DNA from: JAIPDZ01 sp034522175
GTDB lineage: Bacteria > Desulfobacterota > DSM-4660 > Desulfatiglandales > Desulfatiglandaceae
DNA: 64,000 nt
Assembly: GCA_034522175.1 (NCBI GenBank)
Contig: JAXHLQ010000001.1
Coordinates: forward strand, 1,798,001-1,862,000
Reading direction: 5' to 3'
A program made the translations under genes and the position numbers. How positions within the stretch are numbered: the first letter of the stretch is position 1; each line of letters begins with the position of its first letter. The notes under the pieces were generated by a model that had not been told where the DNA came from, made no database searches, and was given only the letters and a program-made list of their open reading frames with translations. Below, piece after piece: positions 1 through 9,126 of this stretch.

Positions 1-1
1 C

Positions 2-2149
2 CTTCTCCTCGGCATCTTTCTCAGTATTCGATTGGCCTTCTGGGTCACGCTCGGCATCCCCATCTCTTTTTTAACGGGCCTCTGGATCCTCCCCTATTTT
101 GACGTGTCCATCAACATGATCTCGCTTTTTGCCTTTATCATGGTTCTCGGTATTGTGGTGGACGACGCCATTGTGGTGGGGGAAAACATCTTCCGAAAAC
201 AATCCGAAGGATTCAAACCCCTCGAAGGGGCCATCGAGGGCACCATTGAGGTGGGCCGGCCGGTCATTTTTGCCGTCCTCACCACCATCGTGGCATTCTG
301 GCCGCTCCTCCTGGGGGGCGGCTCCATGGGGAAAGTCATGCGCAACCTCCCCGTGGTGGTCATCCTGGTGCTGCTCGGTTCCCTCGTTGAATCCTTGTTC
401 ATCCTCCCGTCGCATCTCTCCGGGCACGGGCGCAAGGAGAGACGTAAGAAGGCCGATACCCACGATGCGGAGCAACACGCAAAAAAGCAAAAGGGCATCA
501 CCGCCCAGATGGACCGGGCCCTTCAGTGGGTTATTTCAAGACCTTATACCCGTCTGGTCCGGTTCTGCATTCGATGGCGTTACGGCACCGTGGCCTTCAG
601 TCTTGCCCTCCTCCTGCTCGCGGTGGGGTTTTGGACGGGGGGGATTATCAAATTCACCTTCTTCCCCAAGGTGGAGAGTGACGTATTGACCTGTTCCCTC
701 ACCATGCCGACGGGCACCCCTGTGAAGCAGACCGAAGCCGCCGTCGCCCGGCTTGAGACCACAGCCAAAAAAGCCCTGGAAAGCTTTGATAGCCAGCACA
801 GACCGGGAGCCAAGGCGCCTCTCTTCGAGTACAGCGTGTCTTTGGTGGGCATGCAATCCGGCGGGCACGGACCCAATGCCGGATCAGCCGACATCGGCGG
901 GCATGTGGGACAGATCTTCATCCAACTTCTCGAAGGAGAGAAGCGCAATGTCAGTGCACGAAAACTCACCGCCCTCTGGCGCAAAACAGCGGGACCGTTT
1001 CCCGAGGCCGAGTCACTGACCTTTCAGAGCGAGCTTTTCAGTGCAGGTAACGCGGTTGAGATCCATCTATCCATGGACAACGAGGACCAACTCCTGAGCG
1101 CGGCCGATGAACTCAAGGCATCCATAGAAGGATACCCCGGTCTTTTCGACATCAGCGACAGCTTTCTGCCCGGCAAGGAAGAGATGCAGCTCAAACTCAA
1201 ACCGGCTGCCCGGAGCCTGGGACTGACCCTGGATGACCTGGCCAGGCAGGCACGGCACGCCTTCTACGGGGCCGAGGCCCTTAGGTTTCAGCGGGACCAG
1301 GATGAAATCAAGGTGCTGGTCCGTTATCCGGACAGGGATCGGAAGTCGCTGGGGTACGTGGAGCAGATGCGGATCCGGACGCCGGATGGAGCGGAAATCC
1401 CTTTTAATGAAGCCGCTCAGGTCAAGATGGAGCAGGGGTACACCACCATCCAGCGGGCCCAGCGCAGGCGGGTCATCAAGGTCACCGCGGATGTGGATGA
1501 AACGGTGGGAAATGCCAATGAGGTCCGGATGGATCTTGAAAAACGGGTTTTGCCTGAGCTGTTAAAACGATACCCGGGGCTTCGATACGATATGGAAGGA
1601 GAAGGAAAGGAGCAGAAGGAATCCTTATCCGACGTGATGCAGGGATTCGGTATTGCGCTGTTCGCCATATACGCGCTGTTGGCCATTCCCTTCAGGTCAT
1701 TTACACAGCCCTTCATTGTCATGGGCGCCATCCCCTTCGGTCTTGTCGGGGCCCTGGCAGGCCATCTCATGATGGGACTGAACCTGAGTCTTTTGAGCCT
1801 CTTTGGCATGGTGGGACTGGCCGGGGTGGTGGTCAATGACTCCCTGGTCCTGATCGATGCCACCAACCGGATCCGAGGAGAGGGACACCCTTCGGCCGAT
1901 GCGGTCATCCGGGCCGGGGGACTCCGTTTCCGGGCCATTATCCTCACCTCACTCACCACATTCGCCGGGCTTTTTCCCATGATCCTGGAAAAGAGCCTTC
2001 AGGCCCAGTTCCTGATTCCCATGGCGGTCAGCCTCGGATTCGGGGTCCTGTTCGCCACCGGGATAACACTGTTGCTGGTGCCCTGCGGGTATGTCATATT
2101 GGAGGACATCCATCGACTTTTCGGCAGGGGTAATCATGAAAAGTCATGA
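2..2149 (+). CDS. RND family efflux transporter permease, C-terminal ~715 residues (cut by window start)
   Basis: Inner-membrane proton-driven exporter of the HAE1/AcrB class; it would work with a periplasmic adaptor and an outer-membrane channel. The frame is open from base 2, so the true start lies upstream of the window. Visible parts are the TM4 motif VVDDAIVVGENI near the start (the acidic pair of proton relay), a long periplasmic porter domain, and the second membrane half with VVVNDSLVLIDATN. A full protein would be about 1030 residues, so roughly the first third is missing. It ends 62 bases before pyrK. Substrate cannot be told from the sequence; the family assignment is secure. Confidence 0.93.
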   Translation, partial: LLLGIFLSIRLAFWVTLGIPISFLTGLWILPYFDVSINMISLFAFIMVLGIVVDDAIVVGENIFRKQSEGFKPLEGAIEGTIEVGRPVIFAVLTTIVAFWPLLLGGGSMGKVMRNLPVVVILVLLGSLVESLFILPSHLSGHGRKERRKKADTHDAEQHAKKQKGITAQMDRALQWVISRPYTRLVRFCIRWRYGTVAFSLALLLLAVGFWTGGIIKFTFFPKVESDVLTCSLTMPTGTPVKQTEAAVARLETTAKKALESFDSQHRPGAKAPLFEYSVSLVGMQSGGHGPNAGSADIGGHVGQIFIQLLEGEKRNVSARKLTALWRKTAGPFPEAESLTFQSELFSAGNAVEIHLSMDNEDQLLSAADELKASIEGYPGLFDISDSFLPGKEEMQLKLKPAARSLGLTLDDLARQARHAFYGAEALRFQRDQDEIKVLVRYPDRDRKSLGYVEQMRIRTPDGAEIPFNEAAQVKMEQGYTTIQRAQRRRVIKVTADVDETVGNANEVRMDLEKRVLPELLKRYPGLRYDMEGEGKEQKESLSDVMQGFGIALFAIYALLAIPFRSFTQPFIVMGAIPFGLVGALAGHLMMGLNLSLLSLFGMVGLAGVVVNDSLVLIDATNRIRGEGHPSADAVIRAGGLRFRAIILTSLTTFAGLFPMILEKSLQAQFLIPMAVSLGFGVLFATGITLLLVPCGYVILEDIHRLFGRGNHEKS

Positions 2150-2211
2150 AGGTTTCAAAAGCGGCTTTAGTATGGTAGATTCAACACAACCCCCCGGGGA
2201 ACGTCTGAAAA

Positions 2212-3027
2212 ATGATTGAACAAAACTGTAAAGTGGTATCCAATGATCTCATCGCCGCAGATACCTATCGGATGACATTGGACTGCCCGGAAATTGCCGC
2301 CGACGCCCAACCGGGCCAGTTCGTCATGCTCAAGGTCACCCATCATCCTATTGCCGATCCCCTCCTGAGGCGCCCTTTTTCCATCGCCGGGATCACTGCA
2401 CGGGGACACCTCCTGGTCTTGTATCGGGTGGTGGGACGGGGCACCCGGTTAATGGCCTCTTTCGGACCGGAGGACCGGTGTTGGGTGCTGGGACCTTTGG
2501 GAACCGGATTTGAACTTCCCAAAAAAAACGGAGGATCCCTTCTCGTGGCCGGGGGCATGGGCATCGCCCCCCTGGGCTTCCTGGCTCAGCGGGTGGATTC
2601 ACCCCGCCATCTTTTCACAGGCTACGGCTCGGCAGACCAAATAATCTCCATGGAAGACTTGGGCTTATCTCAGATCGATGCCCGCGTGGCCACGGAGGAC
2701 GGCACAGCCGGCCATCACGGAATGGTCACCGATCTTCTTCTGGCTCATATAGAGACCCCAGCGTCCCATCAAGAGAAACCCGGCAAAGGTGCGGGGACCG
2801 TCGTGTATGCCTGTGGGCCGCTGCCCATGTTGAAGGCGGTCGCAGCCCTGGCCCTAAAAGAAGGGATTTCATGCCAGGTGTCTCTGGAATCGGTCATGGC
2901 GTGCGGCCTTGGAGCCTGTCAGGGGTGTGCCGTCAGGGCCGCTCCTGAAAGCCAACGGCAATACCATCATGTATGTCAGGACGGGCCGGTTTTTGATGTG
3001 AGGGCCCTGGACTGGGACGGGATATAA
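2212..3027 (+). CDS. pyrK: Dihydroorotate dehydrogenase B, electron-transfer subunit PyrK
   Basis: Flavin/iron-sulfur subunit that passes electrons from the PyrD flavin to NAD+ during pyrimidine synthesis. The order is the usual one: FAD-binding segment with RRPFSIAG near residue 50, nucleotide-binding loop VAGGMGIAPLG near residue 110, and a C-terminal 2Fe-2S motif CGLGACQGC with a further Cys in HHVCQDG. The 271 residues are normal for the family. It lies 4 bases upstream of pyrD, so the two are surely cotranscribed and make the B-type, NAD-linked enzyme typical of anaerobes. Confidence 0.95.
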   Translation: MIEQNCKVVSNDLIAADTYRMTLDCPEIAADAQPGQFVMLKVTHHPIADPLLRRPFSIAGITARGHLLVLYRVVGRGTRLMASFGPEDRCWVLGPLGTGFELPKKNGGSLLVAGGMGIAPLGFLAQRVDSPRHLFTGYGSADQIISMEDLGLSQIDARVATEDGTAGHHGMVTDLLLAHIETPASHQEKPGKGAGTVVYACGPLPMLKAVAALALKEGISCQVSLESVMACGLGACQGCAVRAAPESQRQYHHVCQDGPVFDVRALDWDGI

Positions 3028-3031
3028 TCCC

Positions 3032-3952
3032 ATGGACGGCGTGGATCTGCGGGTCAGACTCGGAAGCCTGGAACTGAAAAACCCCGTACTCGCGGCATCA
3101 GGGACCTTCGGATACGGTCGGGAGTATTCCGAACTGGTGCACCCGGATCGACTGGGGGGCATCGTGGTCAAGGGGATCTCCCTCGAGCCGAGAGCGGGCA
3201 ATCCCCCCCCGCGAATTATCGAAACCCCGTGTGGCATGCTCAATGCCATCGGCCTGGCCAACGTGGGGCTCAATACCTTCCTGAAAGAAAAACTCCCCTG
3301 GTTGCAATCCCTCCACACGGCGGTCATCGTCAATATTTATGGCCACACCCTTGAGGAGTATGCCCGTGTGGCGGCGGGGCTTAGAGGGATTGACGGTATC
3401 TCGGCCCTGGAGGTGAACATCTCCTGCCCCAACGTGGCCCGGGGGGGGATGGCATTCGGTACGGATCCGGACATGTCCGCCCGGGTGACCGAAGCCGTGC
3501 TGAGGGAGACGGACAGACCCGTCATTGTCAAACTGTCCCCCAATGTCACCGACATCCGCGTCATCGCCAAAGCCGTGGAAGCAGCCGGGGCCCACATGCT
3601 TTCGCTGATCAATACGCTGACCGGCATGGCCGTGGATGTCCACAGGCGACGGGCTGTACTGGGGAATGTCACGGGCGGGCTGTCCGGACCCGCCATTCGA
3701 CCTGTGGCCCTTCATATGGTGCATCAGGTGGTCCATACCGTAAAGATACCGGTCATCGGCATCGGCGGGATCTTGACCGCAGAGGATGCGCTTCAGTTTC
3801 TTGTGGCGGGGGCTCGTGCGGTCCAGGTGGGGACAGGAAATTTTGTCAACCCGACGGCCACGGCAGACATCATCGAGGGGTTAAACCGGTATTGCGCGGA
3901 AAGAAACATTTCGACCATCGAAGATGTCATCGGTACCCTTGAAACCGGTTGA
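3032..3952 (+). CDS. pyrD: Dihydroorotate dehydrogenase B, catalytic subunit PyrD
   Basis: Cytosolic FMN TIM-barrel enzyme that oxidises dihydroorotate to orotate. It shows LKNPVLAASGTFGYG near the N-terminus, the active-site segment VNISCPN whose Cys is the catalytic base of class 1B enzymes, and the phosphate-binding IGIGGI and VQVGTG segments near the C-terminus. The length of 306 residues is normal. Directly after pyrK, with which it forms the heterotetramer. It converges on the next gene with only 28 bases between stops, where I see no hairpin terminator. Confidence 0.96.
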   Translation: MDGVDLRVRLGSLELKNPVLAASGTFGYGREYSELVHPDRLGGIVVKGISLEPRAGNPPPRIIETPCGMLNAIGLANVGLNTFLKEKLPWLQSLHTAVIVNIYGHTLEEYARVAAGLRGIDGISALEVNISCPNVARGGMAFGTDPDMSARVTEAVLRETDRPVIVKLSPNVTDIRVIAKAVEAAGAHMLSLINTLTGMAVDVHRRRAVLGNVTGGLSGPAIRPVALHMVHQVVHTVKIPVIGIGGILTAEDALQFLVAGARAVQVGTGNFVNPTATADIIEGLNRYCAERNISTIEDVIGTLETG

Positions 3953-3980
3953 ATCATCCCCATCTTTCGTATTAGACGTG

Positions 3981-5198
3981 TCATGTTCCATATCGCTTCA
4001 GTTGAAAGAGCTTTTTGTCCTGGGTGGCGACGATGTGGTAAAATTTGTCCTGGGGCACGTAGATGTAAGGGACATCCTCCATCCTCCGGTAGAGAAAGTG
4101 TGACAGAATCATCCGGTTGACCGCACGGTGCCCGATAATCATGATATTCTTGGAATTGCTGCTCAAAAACAGGGCCTTTTTGATGCCCCGGTCCACCCGT
4201 TCCTTCATGGATACGTAGCCTTCTCCGCCGGGATAAATATAGTTGTACTTGTCCGCCTTTCTCGCCTGATAAATATCAGGCTTCTCTTTTTTGATTTCCG
4301 CATAACTCATGCATTCGCAGATCCCGCTGTCGATCTCATTGAAGGCGTCAATGGGAATGATCGCGCAGTTTTTCTGGAGATCTTTGATGGGGACGGCCGT
4401 CTCTATGGTTCGCTTCTTTTTGCTGGTAAAGATGATCGGCACATTGAATCGCTCAAAATATCGCGCCAGTTGACCGGCCTGGGCCTTACCCGTCGATGTC
4501 AGACCGGAATCCCCACCGATCCGGTTTTCCAGATTAAAATAGGTCTCGCCATGCCGGATAAGAAATAGATTCCGGATAATATCCGTCACGAGGCAATCCC
4601 TGATCCGGTCAAAGTAAGGGATATCCCTCGAGATCTCCTCTCTAATGATTTGATTGTTTAAGGAGTCCAGTTTGACGAGATTTTCCTCCCTGTCCAGTGG
4701 CACATAGATGGACTCATAATAGTGGATGCGCTGTGTAAAGCTCCTGATGGCGGCGGCCTTGGAGAGATGTCTAAATTCCGGGAGCGCGATTTTTCTCTGG
4801 ATGCTTGACTTCAAAATACCCTGATCATCATTTATGCATTCGATAAAAAGGATGGGATGGCCGGTAAGCAGCTTACTGATAACCGCCCGTCGTTTAAGGC
4901 TCACATTGGTGGCATCCAGGATGGCCACCTGCCCTTTACCGCTAATGAACTTCTGTGCCCTTGAGATATTCATGAGGGCAATTTTTTCCCGGAAAGCCAC
5001 ACCCTCCTGATTTTTTGGATCATAGAATTCCGGATAGGAGGTATCCTTGGATTCCAGTTTTCTCCTCAACTGGCCGTTATTGAAGATCCGGGTCCGTATG
5101 CCGTCCTTCTGGAGGTTCTCTTTTAATTTGCCGGCGACGGTCGTCTTCCCCCTGGCCGGGAGACCGACCATGACGACATAGAGCGTGTTACGGGTCAT
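3981..5198 (-). CDS. 6-phosphofructo-2-kinase/fructose-2,6-bisphosphatase-like bifunctional protein
   Basis: Two-domain protein laid out like eukaryotic PFKFB. Residues ~1-210 are a P-loop kinase (Walker A GLPARGKTT, then ILDATNVSLKRR). Residues ~215-400 are a histidine-phosphatase domain with LIRHGETYFN, the acidic loop NEIDSGICECMSY and the second histidine in IGHRAVNR. The catalytic residues of both halves look intact, so it could make and destroy fructose 2,6-bisphosphate; alternatively it acts on another sugar phosphate. At 405 residues it is a little shorter than animal forms and lacks their regulatory ends. The family is rare in bacteria. A class I fructose-1,6-bisphosphatase lies 2 kb away. 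Confidence 0.85.
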   Translation of the reverse strand: MTRNTLYVVMVGLPARGKTTVAGKLKENLQKDGIRTRIFNNGQLRRKLESKDTSYPEFYDPKNQEGVAFREKIALMNISRAQKFISGKGQVAILDATNVSLKRRAVISKLLTGHPILFIECINDDQGILKSSIQRKIALPEFRHLSKAAAIRSFTQRIHYYESIYVPLDREENLVKLDSLNNQIIREEISRDIPYFDRIRDCLVTDIIRNLFLIRHGETYFNLENRIGGDSGLTSTGKAQAGQLARYFERFNVPIIFTSKKKRTIETAVPIKDLQKNCAIIPIDAFNEIDSGICECMSYAEIKKEKPDIYQARKADKYNYIYPGGEGYVSMKERVDRGIKKALFLSSNSKNIMIIGHRAVNRMILSHFLYRRMEDVPYIYVPQDKFYHIVATQDKKLFQLKRYGT

Positions 5199-5225
5199 GG
5201 GTCATTCCTTGTATACAATATGGGC

Positions 5226-5253
5226 TTGAATTTTTACTGAGAGCATTTATAAT
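5226..5253 (+). promoter_or_regulatory. Probable sigma-70 promoter of the Bax-inhibitor-1 gene
   Basis: A TTGAAT box at 5226-5231 and a perfect TATAAT at 5248-5253 are separated by 16 bases. The BI-1 start codon follows at 5314 with a strong AGGAGG ribosome-binding site at 5302-5307. The site lies in the divergent gap upstream of the PFKFB-like gene. Confidence 0.6.
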
Positions 5254-5313
5254 TGGTAATTATCGAACAAATCAAGAGACGATTTCGACTCTGAATATCA
5301 TAGGAGGCATCAA

Positions 5314-6018
5314 ATGGCACAAAATTCCGTTGCGAGGACCAGAACCGATGTGCTGGTCAATGACTTTGTAAGAAGCACCTACAACTGGATGGCGACAGGG
5401 CTTGCTCTGACCGGCGTGGTCGCCCTGTACGTGTCCAGCAGTGAGACCATGATGCGTCTCATATTCGGCAATCCCATCCTGTTTTTTATTCTCATCTTTG
5501 CTGAGCTGGGGCTTGTTTTTTCCATTTCGGGCATGGTGAACCGGATCAGCGCGGGCACCGCCACAGGGCTCTTCCTCCTCTATTCCGCATTAAACGGGGT
5601 AACCCTCTCTTTTATCTTTCTGGCTTACACGCGAACATCTATCGCGACGACGTTTTTCATCTGCGCCGGCACCTTTGTGGGATGCAGCATCTACGGATGG
5701 ACCACCAAAAAGGATCTGACATCCTGGCGGGGCTTTCTCACCATGGGGCTTATCGGCATCATCATCGCCTCTTTGGTGAACATGTTTGTCCGAAGCAGCG
5801 CCATGCACATGATCATCAGCTACATCGGGGTCATCGTCTTTGTGGGACTGACCGCCTATGATACCCAGAAGCTGAAAAACATGGCCCTCACTCAGCCCGC
5901 GGACGTGGAGGGGGCCGTGGTCCGCAAGGGCGCCATTCTGGGAGCGTTATCCCTCTATCTTGATTTCATCAACCTCTTTCTGATGCTGTTGAGGATATTC
6001 GGGAGCGGGCGCGACTAA
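5314..6018 (+). CDS. Bax inhibitor-1/YccA family integral membrane protein
   Basis: Seven hydrophobic segments fill the 234 residues, and the C-terminal part has the family signature GLTAYDTQKLKNMA near residue 180. Bacterial members are calcium-leak or pH-sensing membrane proteins, and YccA of E. coli modulates the FtsH protease; which applies here is unknown. The start is fixed by AGGAGG seven bases upstream. It is a single-gene unit with its own promoter (5226-5253) and hairpin terminator (6050-6092). Confidence 0.93.
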   Translation: MAQNSVARTRTDVLVNDFVRSTYNWMATGLALTGVVALYVSSSETMMRLIFGNPILFFILIFAELGLVFSISGMVNRISAGTATGLFLLYSALNGVTLSFIFLAYTRTSIATTFFICAGTFVGCSIYGWTTKKDLTSWRGFLTMGLIGIIIASLVNMFVRSSAMHMIISYIGVIVFVGLTAYDTQKLKNMALTQPADVEGAVVRKGAILGALSLYLDFINLFLMLLRIFGSGRD

Positions 6019-6049
6019 CCGCTTATCCATAGATTCGAACCTTTCGCGT

Positions 6050-6092
6050 CCCCCTGATGCCGGCTCTCCGCTCCCATCAGGGGGATTTTTTT
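6050..6092 (+). terminator. Rho-independent terminator after the BI-1 gene
   Basis: Perfect 10-base stem CCCCCTGATG (6050-6059) and CATCAGGGGG (6075-6084), a 15-base loop, then ATTTTTTT. It sits 32 bases after the BI-1 stop and just before the next start, so the downstream gene is likely transcribed separately or by read-through. Confidence 0.9.
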
Positions 6093-6108
6093 GGGAAAAA
6101 GCGCTGCC

Positions 6109-7044
6109 ATGCCTGAGCCTTCCTATCTTAAACTCCATCGCGAGGGGGCACTTGACGACCGGGTTGAAAAACTCCTTGCCCGAATGGAATCCTGTCAACT
6201 CTGCCCCCGGGAATGCGGCGTGAACCGTCTGAAAGACGAGACGGGGTTTTGCCGGACCGGCAGGCATGCCAAGATCGCCAGCTACAACGCCCATTTCGGT
6301 GAGGAAGCCCCCCTGGTGGGCAGGCACGGCTCAGGGACCCTCTTCTTGAGCAGTTGCAATCTCCTTTGCAGCTTCTGCCAGAATGATGACATCAGCCATT
6401 TGAATGAGGGCGTGACGGTGGGGCCGGAACAGATGGCCGCCATGATGCTGGAACTGGCCAAGCGGGGATGTCACAACATCAATTTTGTCACGCCCACCCA
6501 CGTGATCCCGCAGATTATTGAGGCCCTCCCCATCGCCATCGAGCAGGGCCTCAGCATACCGCTCGTCTATAATTCAGGCGGCTACGAAAGCACGAAAACC
6601 CTTGGGCTGTTGGAAGGTATCTTTGATATTTACATGCCCGATTTCAAGTTCTGGGAAGCACGCTGGTCGGAACGATTTTGTCATGCATCAGATTACCGGG
6701 AAGTGGCCTCAGCGGCCATAAAGGAAATGCACCGTCAGGTGGGCGATCTCGTGGTCGATGATGCCGGGATCGCGGTCCGGGGATTGCTCGTTCGGCATCT
6801 AATCATGCCCGAAAATGTATCCGGGACGGACAATGTTTTGAGATTTATTGCTCAGGAAATCTCCAAAAATATCTATGTAAATGTGATGGATCAGTACCGG
6901 CCGTGCGGCACGGCACACGAGGATGACATCATCAACCGCCGGTTGACCCGGGACGAATTCAGGAGGGCCCTCGGGTGGGCAGAAACCGCCGGATTGACGC
7001 GTTTGGACAACCGGGAGCGTCCCCGCATCATCTTCGGGTTCTAA
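6109..7044 (+). CDS. PflX-type radical SAM protein (COG1313-like)
   Basis: Cytosolic radical SAM enzyme related to pyruvate-formate-lyase activases. A leading cysteine segment CQLCPRECGVN with a later C near residue 45 matches the PflX family, and the SAM cluster motif CNLLCSFC (CX3CX2C) follows near residue 87. The reaction of this family is not established. I place the start at ATG 6109; a TTG at 6091 lies inside the T-run of the preceding terminator and is unlikely. The gene converges on fbp. Family assignment is firm, function unknown. Confidence 0.88.
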   Translation: MPEPSYLKLHREGALDDRVEKLLARMESCQLCPRECGVNRLKDETGFCRTGRHAKIASYNAHFGEEAPLVGRHGSGTLFLSSCNLLCSFCQNDDISHLNEGVTVGPEQMAAMMLELAKRGCHNINFVTPTHVIPQIIEALPIAIEQGLSIPLVYNSGGYESTKTLGLLEGIFDIYMPDFKFWEARWSERFCHASDYREVASAAIKEMHRQVGDLVVDDAGIAVRGLLVRHLIMPENVSGTDNVLRFIAQEISKNIYVNVMDQYRPCGTAHEDDIINRRLTRDEFRRALGWAETAGLTRLDNRERPRIIFGF

Positions 7045-7180
7045 AGCTTCAAACAGTCCCCTGACACGACCCGGACGGCATGTCATCAAACAACCCTTGT
7101 CAACAAATAGGACACACCGGGGTTCTCCCGGGGCTCCATGGTCCCTTCAATCAACAATCAACAATCGCCAATCAACAATC

Positions 7181-8218
7181 CTAAGCCCCCCTCTTTCCGC
7201 TGATGAACTCTTCGGCCATTTCAACATCCTTTCTGCTTCCGATGAACAGGGGCGTTCTCTGGTGAAATTCGTTGGGTTGAATGTCAAGGATGGGCCCTGT
7301 TCCATCACTGGCATACCCCCCGGCCTCCTTCACCACCATGGCGAGAGGATTGGCCTCCACCATCAATCTCAACTTTCCATGAGACTTCTTGGGATCTTTA
7401 TTGTCCGCCGGATACATGAACAGACCGCCCTTGAGGAGGTTGCGGTGAAAGTCGGCCACAAGGCTTCCCACATACCGGGATGTGTAGGGCATCCCGTTGA
7501 TCTTGTCGATGCTTTTCAGGTAGTCCACAAGGGCCACCGTTTTTGCATCCCAATATGCGTAATTGCCCTCATTAACACTATATGTCTTTGATTTTTCAGG
7601 GATTCGAATGTTCTCATGGGAAAGGAGAAACTCTCCCACGCTGGGGTAAAGGGTAAACCCGTGAACCCCCGTCCCCCCCCCTGTGGTATACACCATCATG
7701 GTACTGGAGCCGTAAATAAAATATCCGGCGGCCACCTGTTCCCTCCCGGGCCTTAAGACATGATCCAGGAGAAAATCGATCCGTGTTTCATCCCCCTTTC
7801 GCTTGTAAATCCCGAAGATGGTTCCGATACTGACATTGACGTCGATATTTGAGGAGCCGTCCAGGGGGTCAAACACGATGATGTAGTCCCCTTTCGGGTA
7901 TTGGGAGGGGATATCGATGAGGTCCGGGTCCTCCTCCGACCCCATGCAGCAGAGCTGTCCCACATGCTGCATCCGTTCTATGATGATCCGGTCGGCGAAG
8001 AGGTCCAGCTTCTGCACCCGTTCATCCTGGACATTGGTCCGGCCCGTGGACCCCAGTATATCCACAAGCCCGGCCTTATTGACTTCTCTCGAAATCACCT
8101 TTGCCGCCACGATAAGTTCGTTTAGCAGCGTGGTAAACCCCCCTGTGGCCTCAGGGTTTTCCCGCTGTTGATTCAGTATGTGCTGTGTAATCGTGGTACC
8201 TACTCCCTTATTCGCCAT
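7181..8218 (-). CDS. fbp: Fructose-1,6-bisphosphatase class I
   Basis: Gluconeogenic enzyme hydrolysing fructose 1,6-bisphosphate to fructose 6-phosphate in the cytosol. The metal- and substrate-binding signature DPLDGSSNIDVN lies near residue 125, and the N-terminal acidic residues, the ADFHRNLLKGG segment and the C-terminal QRTPLFIGS are as in typical enzymes. The 345 residues fit the family. In animals class I enzymes are inhibited by fructose 2,6-bisphosphate, so the PFKFB-like gene 2 kb upstream is a suggestive neighbour; whether this enzyme is so controlled is unknown. Confidence 0.96.
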   Translation of the reverse strand: MANKGVGTTITQHILNQQRENPEATGGFTTLLNELIVAAKVISREVNKAGLVDILGSTGRTNVQDERVQKLDLFADRIIIERMQHVGQLCCMGSEEDPDLIDIPSQYPKGDYIIVFDPLDGSSNIDVNVSIGTIFGIYKRKGDETRIDFLLDHVLRPGREQVAAGYFIYGSSTMMVYTTGGGTGVHGFTLYPSVGEFLLSHENIRIPEKSKTYSVNEGNYAYWDAKTVALVDYLKSIDKINGMPYTSRYVGSLVADFHRNLLKGGLFMYPADNKDPKKSHGKLRLMVEANPLAMVVKEAGGYASDGTGPILDIQPNEFHQRTPLFIGSRKDVEMAEEFISGKRGA

Positions 8219-8280
8219 GCCAACGCCTCCTTTCGCTATTTCTTTCCAGAATGCCTGTCTCGGTCGCAGACTCGATACTG

Positions 8281-8410
8281 ATGCATTCTTAAAAAGTCAA
8301 TCCCGCCCTGCGGGACTCACGCAAAGCCCGCAGGTAAGTTCTTAAAATTAATACAATTTTTTCTCTGCGTCTCTGCGTCTCAGCGCGAAAACATACTTTT
8401 ACGGGACCGT
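8281..8410 (+). repeat. Dispersed ~200-bp repeat, copy 1 (internally deleted)
   Basis: Begins GCATTCTTAAAAAGTC, carries the palindrome CCCGCCCTGCGGG and ends with CTCTGCGTCTCTGCGTCTC and GCGCGAAAACAT. The same ends appear at 19671-19890 and, inverted, at 23436-23646. Here about 90 internal bases are absent. It fills the gap between fbp and the response regulator gene. Confidence 0.8.
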
Positions 8411-8898
8411 CAATACTTAATGAGTGAATCCCAGAACTCCGGGTCATCGTCTTTCCAGTTGGGCCCAAAACGCCGGTCACAAAATCCGCTCAACCGCTCG
8501 TACCATTTGGCCCAGATGTTTTTGTTCTTGTCGATGGCATCCAGGATATCCGCCAGGTAGATGTCCACCTTCCCGATTTCATCTTTGGGGACATAGTAGG
8601 CGGCCCCCTTTTCAAACGATTTCTTCATGTTATCCTGAGACAGGGCATGGGCCGTCAGCATGAGGGCAGGGACGTCCCTCTCCTTGGCGATTTCCAAAAG
8701 CTCATATCCCCGGACGCCCATAATATCCAAAACCGCCGCATGATAATAATTGGACTCCAGAAGCGCCTTTCCTTCCTCAAAAGACGCGGCCCGGTCCACT
8801 TTGCAGATTTCGAGCAATTCGGTCAGAAAATCGAGGATGTCCTGCTCATCATCGACAATCAAGACCCGTTTACCCCTGAGAATTTTTTCAGGATCCAT
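8410..8898 (-). CDS. Response-regulator receiver-domain protein
   Basis: A CheY-like receiver domain spans residues ~8-125: the acidic pair in VLIVDDEQD, the phosphoacceptor Asp in AAVLDIMG, Thr in MLTAHA and Lys in YVPKDE. A ~40-residue tail rich in Trp and Asp (KWYERLSG, FWDSLIKY) follows in place of a DNA-binding domain, so output is probably through protein contact. The ATG at 8898 has AGGAGG six bases upstream; an in-frame TTG at 8919 is less likely. No kinase is adjacent. Confidence 0.85.
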   Translation of the reverse strand: MDPEKILRGKRVLIVDDEQDILDFLTELLEICKVDRAASFEEGKALLESNYYHAAVLDIMGVRGYELLEIAKERDVPALMLTAHALSQDNMKKSFEKGAAYYVPKDEIGKVDIYLADILDAIDKNKNIWAKWYERLSGFCDRRFGPNWKDDDPEFWDSLIKY

Positions 8899-9000
8899 TT
8901 TGAGTCCTCCTCTTTCCAAAGTAATTAAATGTGCTGCGTATCATCTCAATAAGTCGGGGGGATCGCTTTGCGCAGATCAGGACAGGTTGATCCCAAAGCC

Positions 9001-9110
9001 CTTCCTGTAGGTGCCTGCCTGTGCCGTGGCATGGCAGACAGGCGCCTTCAGGCGCACGGCCATGCACCCTGTGCGGCTGAAGCCGCACCTTACCCCGGAT
9101 TTTTGAGATG
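9001..9110. repeat. Intergenic hairpin cluster
   Basis: Several GC-rich palindromes sit back to back between the permease and response-regulator genes: GCGCC/GGCGC at 9042-9055 and GTGCGGCT/AGCCGCAC at 9071-9088, plus an imperfect one over 9011-9047. They lie just past the stop of the minus-strand permease and could slow transcription there, but no T-run follows. They resemble REP-type elements. Confidence 0.5.
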
Positions 9111-9126
9111 ATACCGTACTGCTGAA

